In this document: piece after piece, positions 11,896 to 23,905 of the stretch
Position numbering within the stretch: the first letter of the stretch is position 1
How the letters are laid out: each line of letters opens with the position of its first letter
Assembly: GCF_963678635.1 (NCBI RefSeq)
Contig: NC_087068.1
Coordinates: 16,314,027-16,371,871, forward strand
Source: Symsagittifera roscoffensis
Taxonomy: Eukaryota > Xenacoelomorpha > Acoela > Convolutidae
Length of the DNA stretch: 57,845 bases
Reading direction: 5' to 3'
Position numbers and translations under genes: made by a program
The notes under the pieces: generated by a model
Database searches by the model: none
What the model saw: only the letters and a program-made list of their open reading frames with translations
Told to the model about the DNA's origin: nothing

Positions 11896-14651
11896 TTATA
11901 AACAAAAAAATTGTTTTCAGCCATGTTTTATTTTTCAACTTTCCGTAACATCATTCGGAGGCTCAAATTTTTGAAAACGCCAATAACTAATAGAGAAAGA
12001 TCATCAAATTGATTATTTTTTTTAAAAAAAATTCAAATTAATCATATTTCATGACTTAATGAGAAAATTTTTGGCTTGAAATTCCTGATTTTTTTATAAT
12101 TCGGCTTCAAGTCCCGTCGGCTTGATGACCGGCACCCGATAGTTTCCTCGCTTAGCAACAAATCAATTATGGCAAATAAGCGTCTTTCAACCAGTTTGGA
12201 AATAAGCTTCCTTCAACCAGTCTGAAGAAAAAAATCACCCTGAGCGCAAATATTCCGTTACTTTCGTTACGAAAGTCGGAACAGCAAAAACGCTAAAATT
12301 AGGTCACTAAGGCGTGTGGGGTGATGATTTTCATAGAAAAAATTTCAAATTTTCATTTTTTATTACATTTAGTTTGTTAATGATATTTATGTTATTACTG
12401 CTCTATAAACCTTAAAAGGCAGTCGGAACATTCAGGGTTTCGCCCTGATATGAGCGGTCTTGTTCTGTATTTCTGTCCAAAATTATAAAATTGTCATCAT
12501 TTCATGAAGCAAAAATTATTCAATGGAGAGTTGGACGCAGTTTAATATAACATATATTATAGAATTTGTACAGTATTTGCTTTGCTTAATTAAAATAAAG
12601 GGCAAAAATTTTGTTGATGACTATTGCAATATTTTGAAAAGATTTTGAGTTATAAAGATTTTGAATTTTAACTACAAACTAAAAAGATATTCAAAAGACG
12701 TTGGAAAATACTCATTTTATCAGGTTGGAATGCGCTTTTTTCTGTTCGATTCTAGCGCGTAGCATACGCAGTGGTTCAATCTTTCCAAATTGAATTGGAG
12801 CAAGATATTTGGTCTTATTATTTTCCACCGTAAGAAGAAAGTGACGGAATGTTAATTTTTGTGTTGGTTTTTGTTGAGTCTAAATTTTAGCTTTTATTTA
12901 AAATTTTTGAAAAAATTTATTTTATTCTGACAAATATCCTTGTTTTGAGCTGAAAATTGAAACAAAAATAATCTGTAATTTTTTGTAAAGTTATAGGAAA
13001 ATGAAAATTGCTCTGATTGGATAATTTGGAGCAATTAAGGCTCGATATGATGCGATCTTGCAACCAGTGTAAGCTGCAAACTAAATTAATCCTATTCAAA
13101 TTGAGACCAAGAATTGGATCCTATTAAAAAGATACAAAATGCTTCAATTAAGCGCTTTGTACTTAACGCAGCATGTAGGGGGATAAACTGAAAACAAGAA
13201 GAATTCATTCAGTTTTTTTTCATTTTTTTTCTGATTTTACTCAGTTTTTAATTTCAAGTTCAAATCATCCAGGGTTTGGACCTGCTGTACGAGAAGTTTT
13301 CTACAATCAGGACGAACAAAATTTTTTTCCATTCTACACTTTGTAGAAAAGAATGAAATATTTGAAAACTATTTTAACGTTGTCCATTTGCCACGTTTTT
13401 TATAGCTGGAAAGTTCACATTTTTTGTCAATTGTTTTTGAAATTGCTAACTGGAAATAACCTTTTTCTTAGTACGTGGCAAATCTAGTAATTTAGCGAGA
13501 AAATTTCTAAAAGGTTTTCCGAAATTTGCAATGATTCTGTTATAGTTTTAAAACGCAGTTTTATTCGAACAAGCAGTTTTTATTCAGAACTGATCTGACA
13601 GAAAAAAGTGTAATCAAGGAAACTCACTAAAACAAAACAATTTTTATGGGAATTAATTTTCAAACCTCATGCAACGTTCTTCCAATTGCTCCGTGGTTAA
13701 TATTTTTGGATTTGGTTACTTTTCAGGTGCCAATAAAGGTAGTGAAAACTTTGACAAGGGTAGTGTTGACGGTTTCGTTTATTTCAGAATTTTCATTTTA
13801 CGCTCAACTTTGATTTATCGTGTTTTACTTTTGTGATTTCTTTCTCTGTCAAACTCAATGCAGCTTCCACTTTTCCGTCAGTTTTTAGGTTTTTTAGCAG
13901 TAATCCGAGCTAAAAATTTAACGTTCAGCTTTTAAAACTTTTCCGTTCTTTTTTCAAAGCTCTTTTAGCTCTTTACTCCTTCTAACTTTTAAAGTTTTTT
14001 TTGCCTATTTCAACCCACTTTTACTGAAGAAAAAATTGGCCTCCTTGGTTTCTTTAAAAATGTTGGAAACATGTGTGAACAGGGGCGGATCTAAGGTTTT
14101 CTCGAAGGGGGCGGATTTTCAAAAAAATTGGAAAATTTTGTCCACTTTTTTTTTTAGGTCGACCAAATTGATTTTTTGAGCTCTTTAAAGCACTTTTTGT
14201 CCATGTTTTGGCCAAACTTTCAGCGTTGCAGGCTAAATTCGCTGGTGTGTGTGAAGGTAGGAAATCAAAGCAGATCGGTCCATTCCAATTTCTCGCAGTT
14301 TTAGCTCTTTTGCATCAACGTAACATATTGCAGGTGTCTTGATAATAATTTCAAGTATTTGTTTTTTGCTGTACATTCAAATTGAAATAGTTGGAACGAA
14401 CACCACTTCCATTTTGTAATCAAACAAAAGGCATGCAATTGAAACTATAAGTTTTTTCCGGCTCATAATTTTAACTCAAAAGCAGAAGCTTAGAAATAAA
14501 ACGGAAGCGTTTGTTTTATTGATCCTTTTTTATTGCCTGTCAAGAAAAAAACAGGCTTGAGTGTTTGTTTTTAAGTTAAAACCAATAACTATGTTAGAAA
14601 TAGTTAAATACAATTACCTGTAAAGAGTGAAATCGCGTTAAACATTAAGCA
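11896..14651. other. Gene-poor stretch with scraps of repeats
   Basis: No gene is supported. A copy of the hairpin motif (GGCAGTCGGAACATTCAGGG, about 12419-12470) and short R1-like pieces (GTGACGGAATG near 12842 and GAGCAATTAAGGCTCGATAT near 13031) are present. The remainder is AT-rich DNA with A and T runs. Confidence 0.5.
12415..12473 (+). repeat. Dispersed hairpin motif (R1-related)
   Basis: AGGCAGTCGGAACATTCAGGG, then the imperfect palindrome TCAGGGTTTCGCCCTGA, then TATGAGCGGTCTTGTT. Related copies lie at about 5523, 5690, 18722 (reverse), 41918 and 53800. Confidence 0.55.
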
Positions 14652-16127
14652 ATGGCTGTTGCATCAAAAAAATCAGCTTTTCCGTACATTTTTCTATCTC
14701 TAATTTTGATTATGTTAGTAATTAATATATATTCATACCATTTTGAAAGATTAAATTTAAATCTTTTCATGGCAAATTCAACTCAATATTACCAGACTCC
14801 TGAGTCAATTTTAAAACTGCCTGTGGAAAACAATAAATTGAAAATCTCAAACTTTGGATTGGTTTTTGTTAACAATTCTCTGACACATTTTGAAAAAGAA
14901 GCCATTTTGAAAGATTTACAAGAAGGGAGTACAAGTCGCATGAAAAACTTGGAAAATTTCTGTAAAAACTGGAGGTACAATCGGACAATAGACGACGTAC
15001 CATCGATAACCATATTCGGAAGAGAGAAAACATACGAATGCAGAGTGCCAAAAACCGGTCAGTGCTAATTTGTTTTTCCTTTTATTTTATAAGCAAATGA
15101 TAAGATACCCAAGATCAACAACGAGCTGAATCTTTTTCGACAGGGTTGGGGGGGGGGGGGGGGAGAAAGTATGGAAAATGATTTTTTGGAAAATTTTGTC
15201 AAAAATTTCTTAGGTCAGCCGTTTTTGTTTTTCAGCAGTCTTTCTGGAACCATTAAATGACAATGTTGCGAAGTTATTTCTGCGCTTCAAGCTATATTTT
15301 GAGATTTTACAAAAACGACTTTTTGGCAGTTTTTGGAATGATTATACCAAGAAGCCGCTTTTTGGCGGCCCCTCAAAGTACACTTCGGCAACAAAATTTG
15401 AGGGGAAAGTTTGGTGCCTTTTTACGTCGGCACGCTATGCTCAATTCAACAGTAAGAGGGCTTAATACCTCGGATCTTCCACTTGAGAGGCATAGACTTA
15501 GCCACTTAGCCATCACTCACCTGTGTTTTAGGTTCATCAACTCGCGGTGCCATATTCCGGCCATATTTTCACCAAAATCAACCAGTAAAGAATATCCATC
15601 CCATTTTGGACGAAAAAGTCCCGAAGACGACTCAGAAAGGAATTCGAAAAGTACTTGGGAATTGGTTTGGATTTATGTTTGTCAGGGACCCATTTGAACG
15701 TGCAGTTTCGTCTTACTACAACAAGGTCATCGAAGAAAATTACCTGAACGGACAAAATTGGACTATTCGCGAATATTTCAACAATTTAGTTAAAAATGAT
15801 TACAAAGATCAACACATTAAGCCTCAGATTGCTGTTTGTGATCCTTGTTTTCTCAATATTACATATCTCGGAAGAACCGAAACGTTGTTAACTGACTTAG
15901 ATGCAATAATAAACAAGGAAACAAAGCTGCATTTGCAGATTCCATTCAGCCTCAATGACCAGAAAAATTCGACTGTGAGTTTGAAAAAGACAAAAAACAA
16001 GCCGATGCTAGATATATACAGACAACTGGACCGAGATCTGATCAAAAAGTTCATCTGGAAGTATAGACTGGACTATATTGCTTTTGGATACGACCCCTAC
16101 AAAATCCTATCAAAACTTCCTTCATAG
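14652..16127 (+). CDS. Carbohydrate sulfotransferase (Sulfotransfer_2, CHST8-14/HNK-1 type), two exons
   Basis: Predicted Golgi type II enzyme that moves sulfate from PAPS to a sugar on a glycan. Exon 1 is 14652-15057 and exon 2 is 15532-16127; the 474-bp intron starts GTCAGT and ends TTTTAG. The joined frame is 333 residues, usual for the family. Residues 1-8 are cytosolic and basic, 9-29 are a hydrophobic signal anchor, then a lumenal stem with N-S-T at 42. The 5'-phosphosulfate loop PKTGSST (133-139) is completed only by splicing. The 3'-phosphate motif RDPFERAVSSY is at 187-197. Further on, PQ...CDPC, Y-L-G-R-T-E-T-L and YIAFGYD match the family's C-terminal blocks. ATG 14652 is the first in frame and precedes the anchor. 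No frame damage is seen. The acceptor sugar cannot be told from sequence. It stands alone, with no neighbour gene within 10 kb. Confidence 0.88.
15148..15163. repeat. Poly-G run of 16 in the sulfotransferase intron
   Basis: Sixteen consecutive G. Rare in this AT-rich region; it could form a G-quadruplex, or its length could be a sequencing artefact. Confidence 0.9.
15340..15526 (-). mobile_element. tRNA-Leu-like SINE head in the sulfotransferase intron
   Basis: Read on the minus strand from about 15526: GATGGCTAAGTGGCTAAG matches an A box and D arm, GCCTCTCAAGTGG matches an anticodon arm with CAA in the loop, and GATCCGAGG followed by a B-box-like GGTATTAAGCCC matches the variable arm and T arm of leucine tRNAs, with about four B-box mismatches. 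The acceptor stem does not close. A body of about 100 bp continues to about 15340, with a GCCGCC...GCGGC hairpin. A decayed tRNA-derived SINE or tRNA pseudogene, not a working tRNA. Confidence 0.55.
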
Positions 16128-17321
16128 TGAAATTATTACAAAAATGCTTTTAAACGGAGTGTAAAAGGGAAAAAAATCCTTTACGGAAAGTTAATTATTG
16201 TTGATCATCTTATTGTTGATATATATTATTGTTCCAATTTTTGAAGAGAACGGAAATTTTTTGCTTGGAGTGGCTTTTTAGTTAGTCATATTTTAGATTT
16301 TTATCTAAGTAGTTTTTACAGAAGATTTTGATGGTAATTGGACTGAAAACACCGCAAAAAAAATCTTTTAAATTGAATTGAGGCGGGCAAAATTCTCTTT
16401 TTTTTCGTTAGAAGACTCAAAATATATTTTGAGCGCTTAAATTGGCAGTACTCATTGAAAATCCACGTTTTAGTGTTATTCTCCCTTTTATCCTTGATTA
16501 GATTTGACAGTTTTGAGATGCAGAGGCAAATTTTGGATTTTGCAATTGTGAAATGTTACTTTTGTTAAGCTGGACAAAATTTGTTAACTGAGCCCTATGG
16601 AACTAGTTTAAAACAATTATTGAATATACTGTGATATTTATTACTGTAAAGTATTTATAACTAACCAATCATGATCCATTACTAAAATTTACGATAAATT
16701 ATAAAGCTGAAACTATTTAGTTTCAGCCAGAGAATAAATTAAAACCGATACGAATCAGTTGCTTCCTTCTCTCCTCTAACCTCGCAAGAATACTCTTATA
16801 TTCTAGATCTATTGAGGCTAGGAAATATAAAAGTAAGATTATGATTGGTATCAGACTAAGAATTTGCCCGAATCTATTTGGCCGGAAAAAAGATAGCATG
16901 ACGAACAGACGATGGACCTCATCCGAAATTACTATATGAGAAGGCCACCCCGGACCTAAGCTCACCTATCTTGACGCTAGTTTTTCGCTGTTTTGGATAC
17001 TTTTTAGCAGGTTTTGACCAAAAAAGTTCAATTTTATTGAGCCCCCTCCCCTCAAAAGTAATGATCTGGTGCCGATTGCGTTTTTGGATATATTTTGAAA
17101 TGATCGACAAGAAATAGATGTCGCAAATCTTATAAAATCAAGCTAGCATGCTTCGGGAACTCGAAAATTTTGTTTCATGGACCTCCTGATCCAAAATTTT
17201 CAAAACAACAGAATCAGCCAAAACAGAACGCATGTAAAAAATTCATTTGAATTCGAACTCAAAGGATTATATTTTTATCGCAATATAAAAAACTCTTGTT
17301 GAAATTTAATATTTCGATCGC
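16128..17321. other. Intergenic, no gene seen
   Basis: Downstream of the sulfotransferase. Only short open frames without recognisable products. A weak echo of R1 (GCTTGGAGTGGCTTTTTAG near 16264) is present. Confidence 0.5.
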
Positions 17322-18357
17322 CAAACTTGGTCTGAACAAAAAAAAACCACCCACAACATGCGCCTTACCTTTTTATAATAAAACCTGTCGTTTACCTAGA
17401 TTTGTTTCAGATTTTTATATTGGTGTGCGGCTATAATACTCTGTTTTAACAAATCATCAAGGATAGCCGGTTACTGTGCAAGCAGAACAAAATGTTCCGA
17501 CCATAGTCTAAAAACGATTAAAAATTATGTATTTTTTTTTCTCGAAAAACTGACTAGAAAATCAAAAAAATTTAGAAGGTTTTGTTAAAGTTTTCGAAAA
17601 CTCTATTAGTTGTCAACTAAATTTAGTTTTTAATTTATTTTTAGATCATTTATCGTTCGCAGAAATTTTACTGTGATAAAAAATCTATGTTTAACGAAAA
17701 TTTATATTAAAAAAATACTATTGGAACGAAATTTATCTGAAAAATTGATAGCAATTTCTTGAAGTTAAATCACACCCATTTTTATTTAATTATCTTTTTT
17801 TCTGAAGTTTCAACTGCAAAACTTTTTCATTTTTTCGTTGAAGCATTTTTTAATAAAAGATTTCTCTTTTTGAAAATTACTTACTTTTTTTACTCTGATA
17901 ATTCTTTTATATTTTCTAAAACCAGGTTGTTTTACCAAGCTGAAAACATAAAAGGTTTCTCTCGACAATGAGATAACATTTAAAAATGCTCTAATGATAT
18001 TCAAATAACGATTGAAACGGTTTCGCTCCGATGAACAGTCGGTCGACTCATTTCGAGGACTTCGAGAAATTGTGGCGCCTAATTTTGAGCCCATTTCCAA
18101 GAAAAAAAAACAAATTACACCCAAAGAAAAACATTGATAGAAGTTTAATATCTGACTTCACAATCAATAAGAGCGGAAATCAATCAGTTGGTTTGCGTAT
18201 CAACTAGGTAACGATGGTTTTTTGTCTTTTGCAAAACAGAAATATTTAATTGATCATTCGGACCGCTAAAATCAGAGTGGAGCCGAGTGTTCCGATTGCC
18301 AAAAACAGTGGCCGATTATAAAATTGGATTATGATTTGAAATTTTTCTAACTTGAGA
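17322..18357 (+). repeat. Tandem duplication PQ, copy 1
   Basis: P (17322-17430) holds ACCACCCACAACATGCGC...TTGGTGTGCGG and Q (17431-18357) follows directly. P and Q recur at 18358-18468 and 19413-20367. Similarity is high, with scattered point changes and small indels. No coding frame is convincing; the frames inside both copies are not conserved in length. Confidence 0.85.
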
Positions 18358-18468
18358 AATTTAAGTTTGGTCGTGAACAAAAAACCACCCACAACATGCG
18401 CGTTACCTTTTTATAAGAAAACTGGTCGTTTACCCAGATTTGTTTCAGATTTTTATATTGGTGTGCGG

Positions 18469-19412
18469 ACTCGTCCGGGCCCAGGAAGATCCAGAGAGCA
18501 ATCTCCCGAGACAATTTTTTTTAGTTTGGTCTGAATTGAAAACAAACACGCTGAGCATATATCTTCCTCATTTTCTGCGAAACTTGGAGCAAGAACAAGC
18601 GCATAGTTTAGCGAGCAGTTTGGGAACATGTTAAAGCTCGCTGTACTATACATTTAGGGCAAAATTGTTGGCAATGTCGGCTGTTTTGACCGAATTAGAA
18701 TCTAGACAGAAAACACACTACTCGTATCAGGGCTAAACCCTGAATGTTCCGACTGCACTTTAAGCTCTAGTAGTGTTTGCTCAAAAAATAGAGGAAAGTT
18801 TCAAAAAAAAAACGGAATGAATTTGATTTTTTTGGAAAACTTTTATAATGAAAAAAAAAACCACATCCAGGAACTATTTAGAGTACAAAATTATTAAACT
18901 TGCTTATAAACCAAACTGTTTGCCTCAATTCTAAATGCAACAAGTTCTGAGATGGATTAAATCTCCGCTTACGCGTTAATATCGCGAAATGTATCATGGA
19001 ATAATTGTCCCAATTTGGCTGAATTGGCAATCTTAAACACCTATCGCTTCCAAAAAATTAATCACAGTGGACATCTCTTTTTACATTTGAGCTACGGACA
19101 ACAATGCCTGTAGAATCATTTGAAAAAAAATTCCGTCAAAAGTGCTAGTTAAAAGTCGAATTTTGTCTGGAGAAAAAAACTATACCAAGCACAATTATTC
19201 TGTCATTCTATTACAAATAGTCAGAACGATAAAAAATGCGCAGTATAATTACTGAAATAAGGCTCAGTGAAAGCGCCCCACTCAAAATGTAATGATTTTT
19301 TTAAGTATTCGATCCGCATGTGTTCATTCCGCATAATTGGTGGCATGTCGTTGGAAAATAATACAAGCTTAGAATTGTGAAGATGTTATACTCGAAATCT
19401 GTAAAACTGCGG
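18469..19412. mobile_element. 944-bp insertion between P' and Q', flanked by TGCGG
   Basis: Copy 1 passes from TGCGG straight into CTATAATACT. Copy 2 has TGCGG at 18464-18468, then 944 bp, then TGCGG again at 19408-19412 before CTATAATACT. This looks like an insertion with a 5-bp target duplication. The inserted DNA includes a reversed copy of R1 (about 18720-19200). No clear terminal inverted repeat. A deletion in copy 1 between two TGCGG would look the same. Confidence 0.6.
18720..19205 (-). repeat. Dispersed repeat family R1, copy 2 (reverse)
   Basis: Reverse complement matches 5.1-5.6 kb in order: TTTTGACGGAATTTTTT, GACAGAATAATTGTGC, GGGACAATTATTCC...TTTCGCG, and the hairpin motif CAGTCGGAACATTCAGGG. 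It lies wholly within the 944-bp insertion. Confidence 0.6.
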
Positions 19413-20367
19413 CTATAATACTCTGTTTTAACAAATCATCAAGGATAGCCGGTTACTGTGCAAGCAGAACAGAATGTTCCGACCATAGTCTAAAAACGAT
19501 AAAAAATTATGTATTTTTTTTTCTCGAAAAACTGACTAGAAAATCAAAAAAATTTAGAAGGTTTTGTTAAAGTTTTCGAAAACTCTATTATTTGTCAACT
19601 AAATTTAGTTTTTAATTTATTTTGAGAACATTCATCGTTCGCAGAAATCTTACTGTGATGAAAAATCTATGTTCAACAAAAATTTATATTAAAAAAATAC
19701 TATTGGAACGAAATTTATCTGAAAAATTGATAGCAATTTCTTGAAATTAAATCACACCCATTTTTATTTAATTATCTTTTTTTTCTAAAGTTTCAACTGC
19801 AAAACTTTTTCATTTTTTTGTTAAAGCTTTTTTTGATAGAGATTTCTCTTTTTTGAAACTTTCTTACTTTTTTTACTCTGATAATTCTTTTATATTTTCT
19901 AAAACCAGGTTGTTTTAACAAGCTGAAAACATAAAAGGTTTCTCTCGACAATGAGATAACATTTAAATATGCTCTAATGATATTTAAGTAACGATTGAAA
20001 AGGTTTCGCTCCGATGAACAGTCGAATGACTCATTTTGAGGATTTCGAGAAATTGTGGCACCTAATTTTGAGCCCATTTCAACTCATTTTGAGAAAAAAA
20101 AACAAATTACACCCAAAGAAGAACATTGATAGAAGTTTAATATCTGACTTAACAATCAATAAGAGCGGAAATCAATCAGTTGGTTTGCGTATCAACTAGG
20201 TAACGATGGTTTTTTGTCTTTTGCAAAACAGAAATATTTAATTGATCATTCGGACCGCTAAAATCAGAGTGGAGCCGAGTGTTCCGATTGCCAAAAACAG
20301 TGGCCGATTATAAAATTGGATTATGATTTGAAATTTTTCTAACTTGAGAAAATTAGGTTTGGTCGTG

Positions 20368-20689
20368 GATGTCAGACCAATTCATATAATCCACCATTTA
20401 AATTAAGCTACTCAAACAAATTCATACTATCAAAATTGAGTTGTTTTTCAAGGTTATTAACCTTTTTTTAAAACTTTTTCTTACACTAATTGTTTTTGTC
20501 GAAACTAGTTCTTGGCCTTTTTTTAACCAGCTTCATTAGGCAGGTTTGCTAATTGATTAGGGCAGACTTTTAAGGCAACTCCTGTATCCCATGAATTTTA
20601 TTTCAGTCACCGATATTTGAACTAAAAGTAGGCTATATACTGATTGGAACTCATACATCAATAGCCCTTTAGCTGGTGGAAGCTTTAAT
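20368..20689. other. No gene seen
   Basis: AT-rich spacer between the PQ array and the next tandem repeat. Nothing recognised. Confidence 0.5.
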
Positions 20690-21240
20690 AGGCGAAGGAT
20701 CAAATGGGCGAAAAAGTAAAATCAGTCAATCATATTTCAGTATTCTAAGAATTGGAAAAAAAATTCATTGCCCAAAAGAAAGTAAACTTTTCGAGAGACT
20801 TGATACCAATACTGTCCGAATATGAAAATGGCAGAAGTATGCAACTTTTTTTTAAATTCCCACTGACCTTCATTAACATATTTTTGGACCTCATAAAATT
20901 AAATCAATCGCTCTTATAGCTAGTGTAAGCCTTCATAGGCGAAGGACCGAATGAATGAAAATGAAAGTTATCCAATCACATTTCATTGTTCCACGTAAAT
21001 GAAAAGAAAGTTCTTTGCCAAAAAAAAAACTTTTCCAGGGACTTGATACTAATATTGGCCGAATATGAAAACGGCAGAGGAACGGTAATTTTATAAATTC
21101 CAATCAAATTTCATTGTTCCAAAAGTTGGAACGAAATTTTTTCGCCCACAAGAAAATAAACCTTTCCAGGGACTTGATATCAATATTGGCCGAATATGAA
21201 AACCGCTGAAGCATTCAAAATTTCCAATTTTTCCCTGACC
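20690..21240 (+). repeat. Degenerate tandem repeat, about 245 bp and shorter units
   Basis: The pair GGCGAAGGA...TCATTTCA(T/G)T and ACTTGATAC(C/T)AATA...GAATATGAAAA(T/C)GGCAGA occurs at 20693/20790 and 20938/21043. A shortened third copy with ACTTGATATCAATATTGGCC lies near 21172. Non-coding. Confidence 0.65.
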
Positions 21241-21756
21241 GCCGGCGATTTGGAACCAATTTTGAATTTCAAGGGTTACATTCTAAAAGAAGCAAATTAT
21301 TGCTTCATTTAATTCCTTGGTTGAACGACCAACTGATTCAATTTAATAAATTACTTCCGACTGTTTTTTGGTCCTTCGCCCTTGAGTCCCTCGCCCTTGA
21401 GAATAGCCCCCTTTGAGCTGCTTTTGAGAGCCAATCATATACTGCTTATACAGTTCATTCAAATAAGAGAAAGGCTAAATTGTTTATACGATGCTAAAAT
21501 GCGTGAATCAAAATGATTTGGTCGTTTTTGTTCTAACTATTTTAAAAAAAAACGACGGATTATTTTTTTCCGACTACTTTCAAAAAAAAAACGGCGAAAC
21601 ATTGTGTTCGGGCTGCTGTTTTTCTCCAGAAATATTTCGACTTTTTAACCAGCAGTTTTTAACATGTTTTTCAAATTTCACTCAAAAGGTAATTGTGTCA
21701 ACTTCAATGTAATTCTCAAACTTAAAAAGATCATTTTTCGCGAAATTAAGTAGGCT

Positions 21757-22400
21757 TATGCCATTTTGACCAGTTTGGAACAATTAACGGGCAATACACT
21801 TCAGGCTAATAACATGTAAGAGGAGATTTATTCCGTCTTAGAAAAATATTCAATTTGAATTCAGGCATGGTTTTAGTCTATTCAATACTTAGCTGCAAGC
21901 GAATTATAAAATGCTGATTTAAAGTATCCGGAAAAAATGATTGGAACTTACATTTTAAAACTCGTTGTTCTCAAATTGGGTTGTGTTTAGAGAAAAAAAA
22001 CTAAGATTAAATTTGCTAAGAATTTAAGCAAAATTGGTATGGTGCAAACTACTTCGGCTCCAAAAATTTACCCCCAAAACGACCATTTTTGGCTTTTGTA
22101 GTCAAACATGGCATCGACAATCACGCCAAAACTACCGACTCGATCACTGACATTTTTATATCAACAAGAGTTTATTATGCAGCCCAACAAACTCAAAAAT
22201 TGGAGCATCTCCAATAAACTATCTATCAATTAATTTATTTTGTTTGATAGACAAAAAAAGCTGTTTTTATGATATAAAACACAATTTTTTTGTTTAAAGA
22301 CAATTTTTAAATTTTTGATCATTCTTTCCGCAGATTAAAACCTTCATTAATGTTTGTTGGGTTATTTAATAGCTCGCGTTGATGCGTCAACTGAGTAGTT
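21757..22400 (+). repeat. Dispersed repeat family R1/R2, direct copy
   Basis: The start (GCCATTTTGACCAGTTTGGAACAATTAACGG) resembles the 5.27-kb block. The part from GAATTCAGGCATGG (about 21858) to about 22280 recurs at 26214-26610, including TTGTTCTCAAATTGGG and GCGCAAACTAC-like blocks. Non-coding. Confidence 0.65.
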
Positions 22401-22721
22401 CAGGCGTAAATTTTGATTGACTGAAAAAGCCGAAAACGTTTGTTTTTGGGGTAAAATTTTGGGCCCGAGTTTTGCAAAACAAATTTCACCTTTTTAATTC
22501 TGATAAAAACTCTGAAAGATTGATATTCATTTTTTTTTCTTGAAACATCCAATTTGAGAAAAAGCATTATTATTTTTACGTCTAAATAGAGTGTGGGAAA
22601 TGATTTTCAACACATGATAGTTTCGAACAGCCAGGGCACTCGGACCATTTTATAATTGCGCGTCATGCGTCGCGGAACTCGACGCCGAAAAGCCAAAATA
22701 ATCAGACAACCTTAAAACAGT

Positions 22722-22936
22722 AGTTATCGTATACCCCGTCATTACAACGGAGAGGGAACACTTTTGTCCCCTGTGTTCACAACGTTTAGGGACAATGTCC
22801 CTACCCATTGCAAACTTATGGGGACAAAAATGTCCCTACCCGTTGCGAACACAGGGTAACAAAACTGTCCCTACCCGTTGCAAACACAGGGGGACAAAAC
22901 TGACCCCCCACCCTATTGTCATGACCGGTCATATTT
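22722..22936 (+). repeat. Left terminal block, with about 35-bp subrepeats
   Basis: Starts AGTTATCGTATACCCCGTCA and then holds three to four repeats of GGGACAAAACTGTCCCTACC and TTGCAAACACAGG type. Its inner end (CCCTATTGTCATGACCGGTC) resembles the outer end inverted, so the block is itself fold-back-like. It matches the reverse complement of 40361-40547. It could be a Polinton terminal repeat or a separate MITE. Confidence 0.6.
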
Positions 22937-23228
22937 CCTTTCTTTCAACTTGCTAACGAGACGACTAATTTACACTTAGGTTTCAACTGAATTCTTTCAA
23001 CTAAGCTGAAAAGAATATTAATCAGATAACACTAACCAAGAATGGATGAAATTATGTCGTAGTGTTCTCGGTTTTGACAGTCAAGAAATAATTATGATAA
23101 AATGGTCCGGTAATGAATTAAGCAAAACGAGTCTAATGGATAATTGGCGCACTGAGGCTATTGATAGTGAGAACATTTAGTTCACCGTTTCTTCTATAGA
23201 TGTCAGATCAAAAAACAAAAAGATTCAG

Positions 23229-23905
23229 AACCGTCATATGAAGTTTATCTCGAGGTGGAAAGGCATTGCAAATAAAGAAAAAAGTCAAATTCAGGTGGAA
23301 CAATTTTATTTGAATGAGCTTGTCAAAATAACTTGGTGTAATTACGCAAAAAAGAAATATTTAAAAGCGACTGATTTGACGATTGCTTCTTACAAAAAAG
23401 TTTGATTTATCGTTTGATCTTGACACTATGTTGATTGAAAAGGGGTGGAGCAAAAAAAATTCGGCTTTTCTTTGCCCAAGTTTTAAAACATCAAAAACTG
23501 CTGGTTGTGTATTTAAACTTATATCATCGAGATATAGACATCAGCAAACGGTATCTACAAGGTTACTTTTACTTCATCTGGCTTAAGGGTCAGTAGGCTC
23601 AAATATTTTTGGAAAAAAATGAAAAATAAAAAAATTAGAAAAAAAAATAGGAAAAATAAAAATATAAAAAATTGGAAAAACGTTAAATTCCTTCAAAGGA
23701 CTTGAAAATCTTTCATGAGCTTTGTTTGTCAGTGAAAAAAAAACTATCCGGAAAACTCTGGCCGTTGAAATTATCAACTAGCTGCATGTTAACTATTTTT
23801 TTTTCTAGCACAATTGATATAATTGATGACATAGCCATCAAACTTAGACCATATGGAGGTCTTATTTGCAAATACAATTCTTCAGTGCAGTAGAAAAAAA
23901 ATTGA
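23229..23905 (+). pseudogene. Unrecognised coding relic near the left end of the Polinton
   Basis: Three open stretches in changing frames: about 23229-23405 (basic, with SRWKG), 23383-23586 (67 residues, with SFDLDTMLIEKGW) and 23702-23893 (63 residues, with STIDIIDDIAIKLRPYGGL). Frame length and composition look like decayed protein more than random AT-rich DNA, but I do not recognise the family. Position between the left terminal block and the ATPase suggests a Polinton gene. Confidence 0.3.

Larger units (their letters stand above)
18358..20367 (+). repeat. Tandem duplication PQ, copy 2, interrupted
   Basis: P' is 18358-18468 and Q' is 19413-20367, adjoining copy 1 head to tail. The array ends after TTTGGTCGTG near 20367. 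Confidence 0.85.

Noticed and set aside
15257-15697. 146-codon + frame across the sulfotransferase intron and exon 2
   Set aside because: Out of frame with the sulfotransferase and crosses the SINE-like block and the acceptor site.
17810-18124. 104-codon minus-strand frame, also at 19793-20077
   Set aside because: Present in both PQ copies but with different ends and no motif; treated as repeat DNA.
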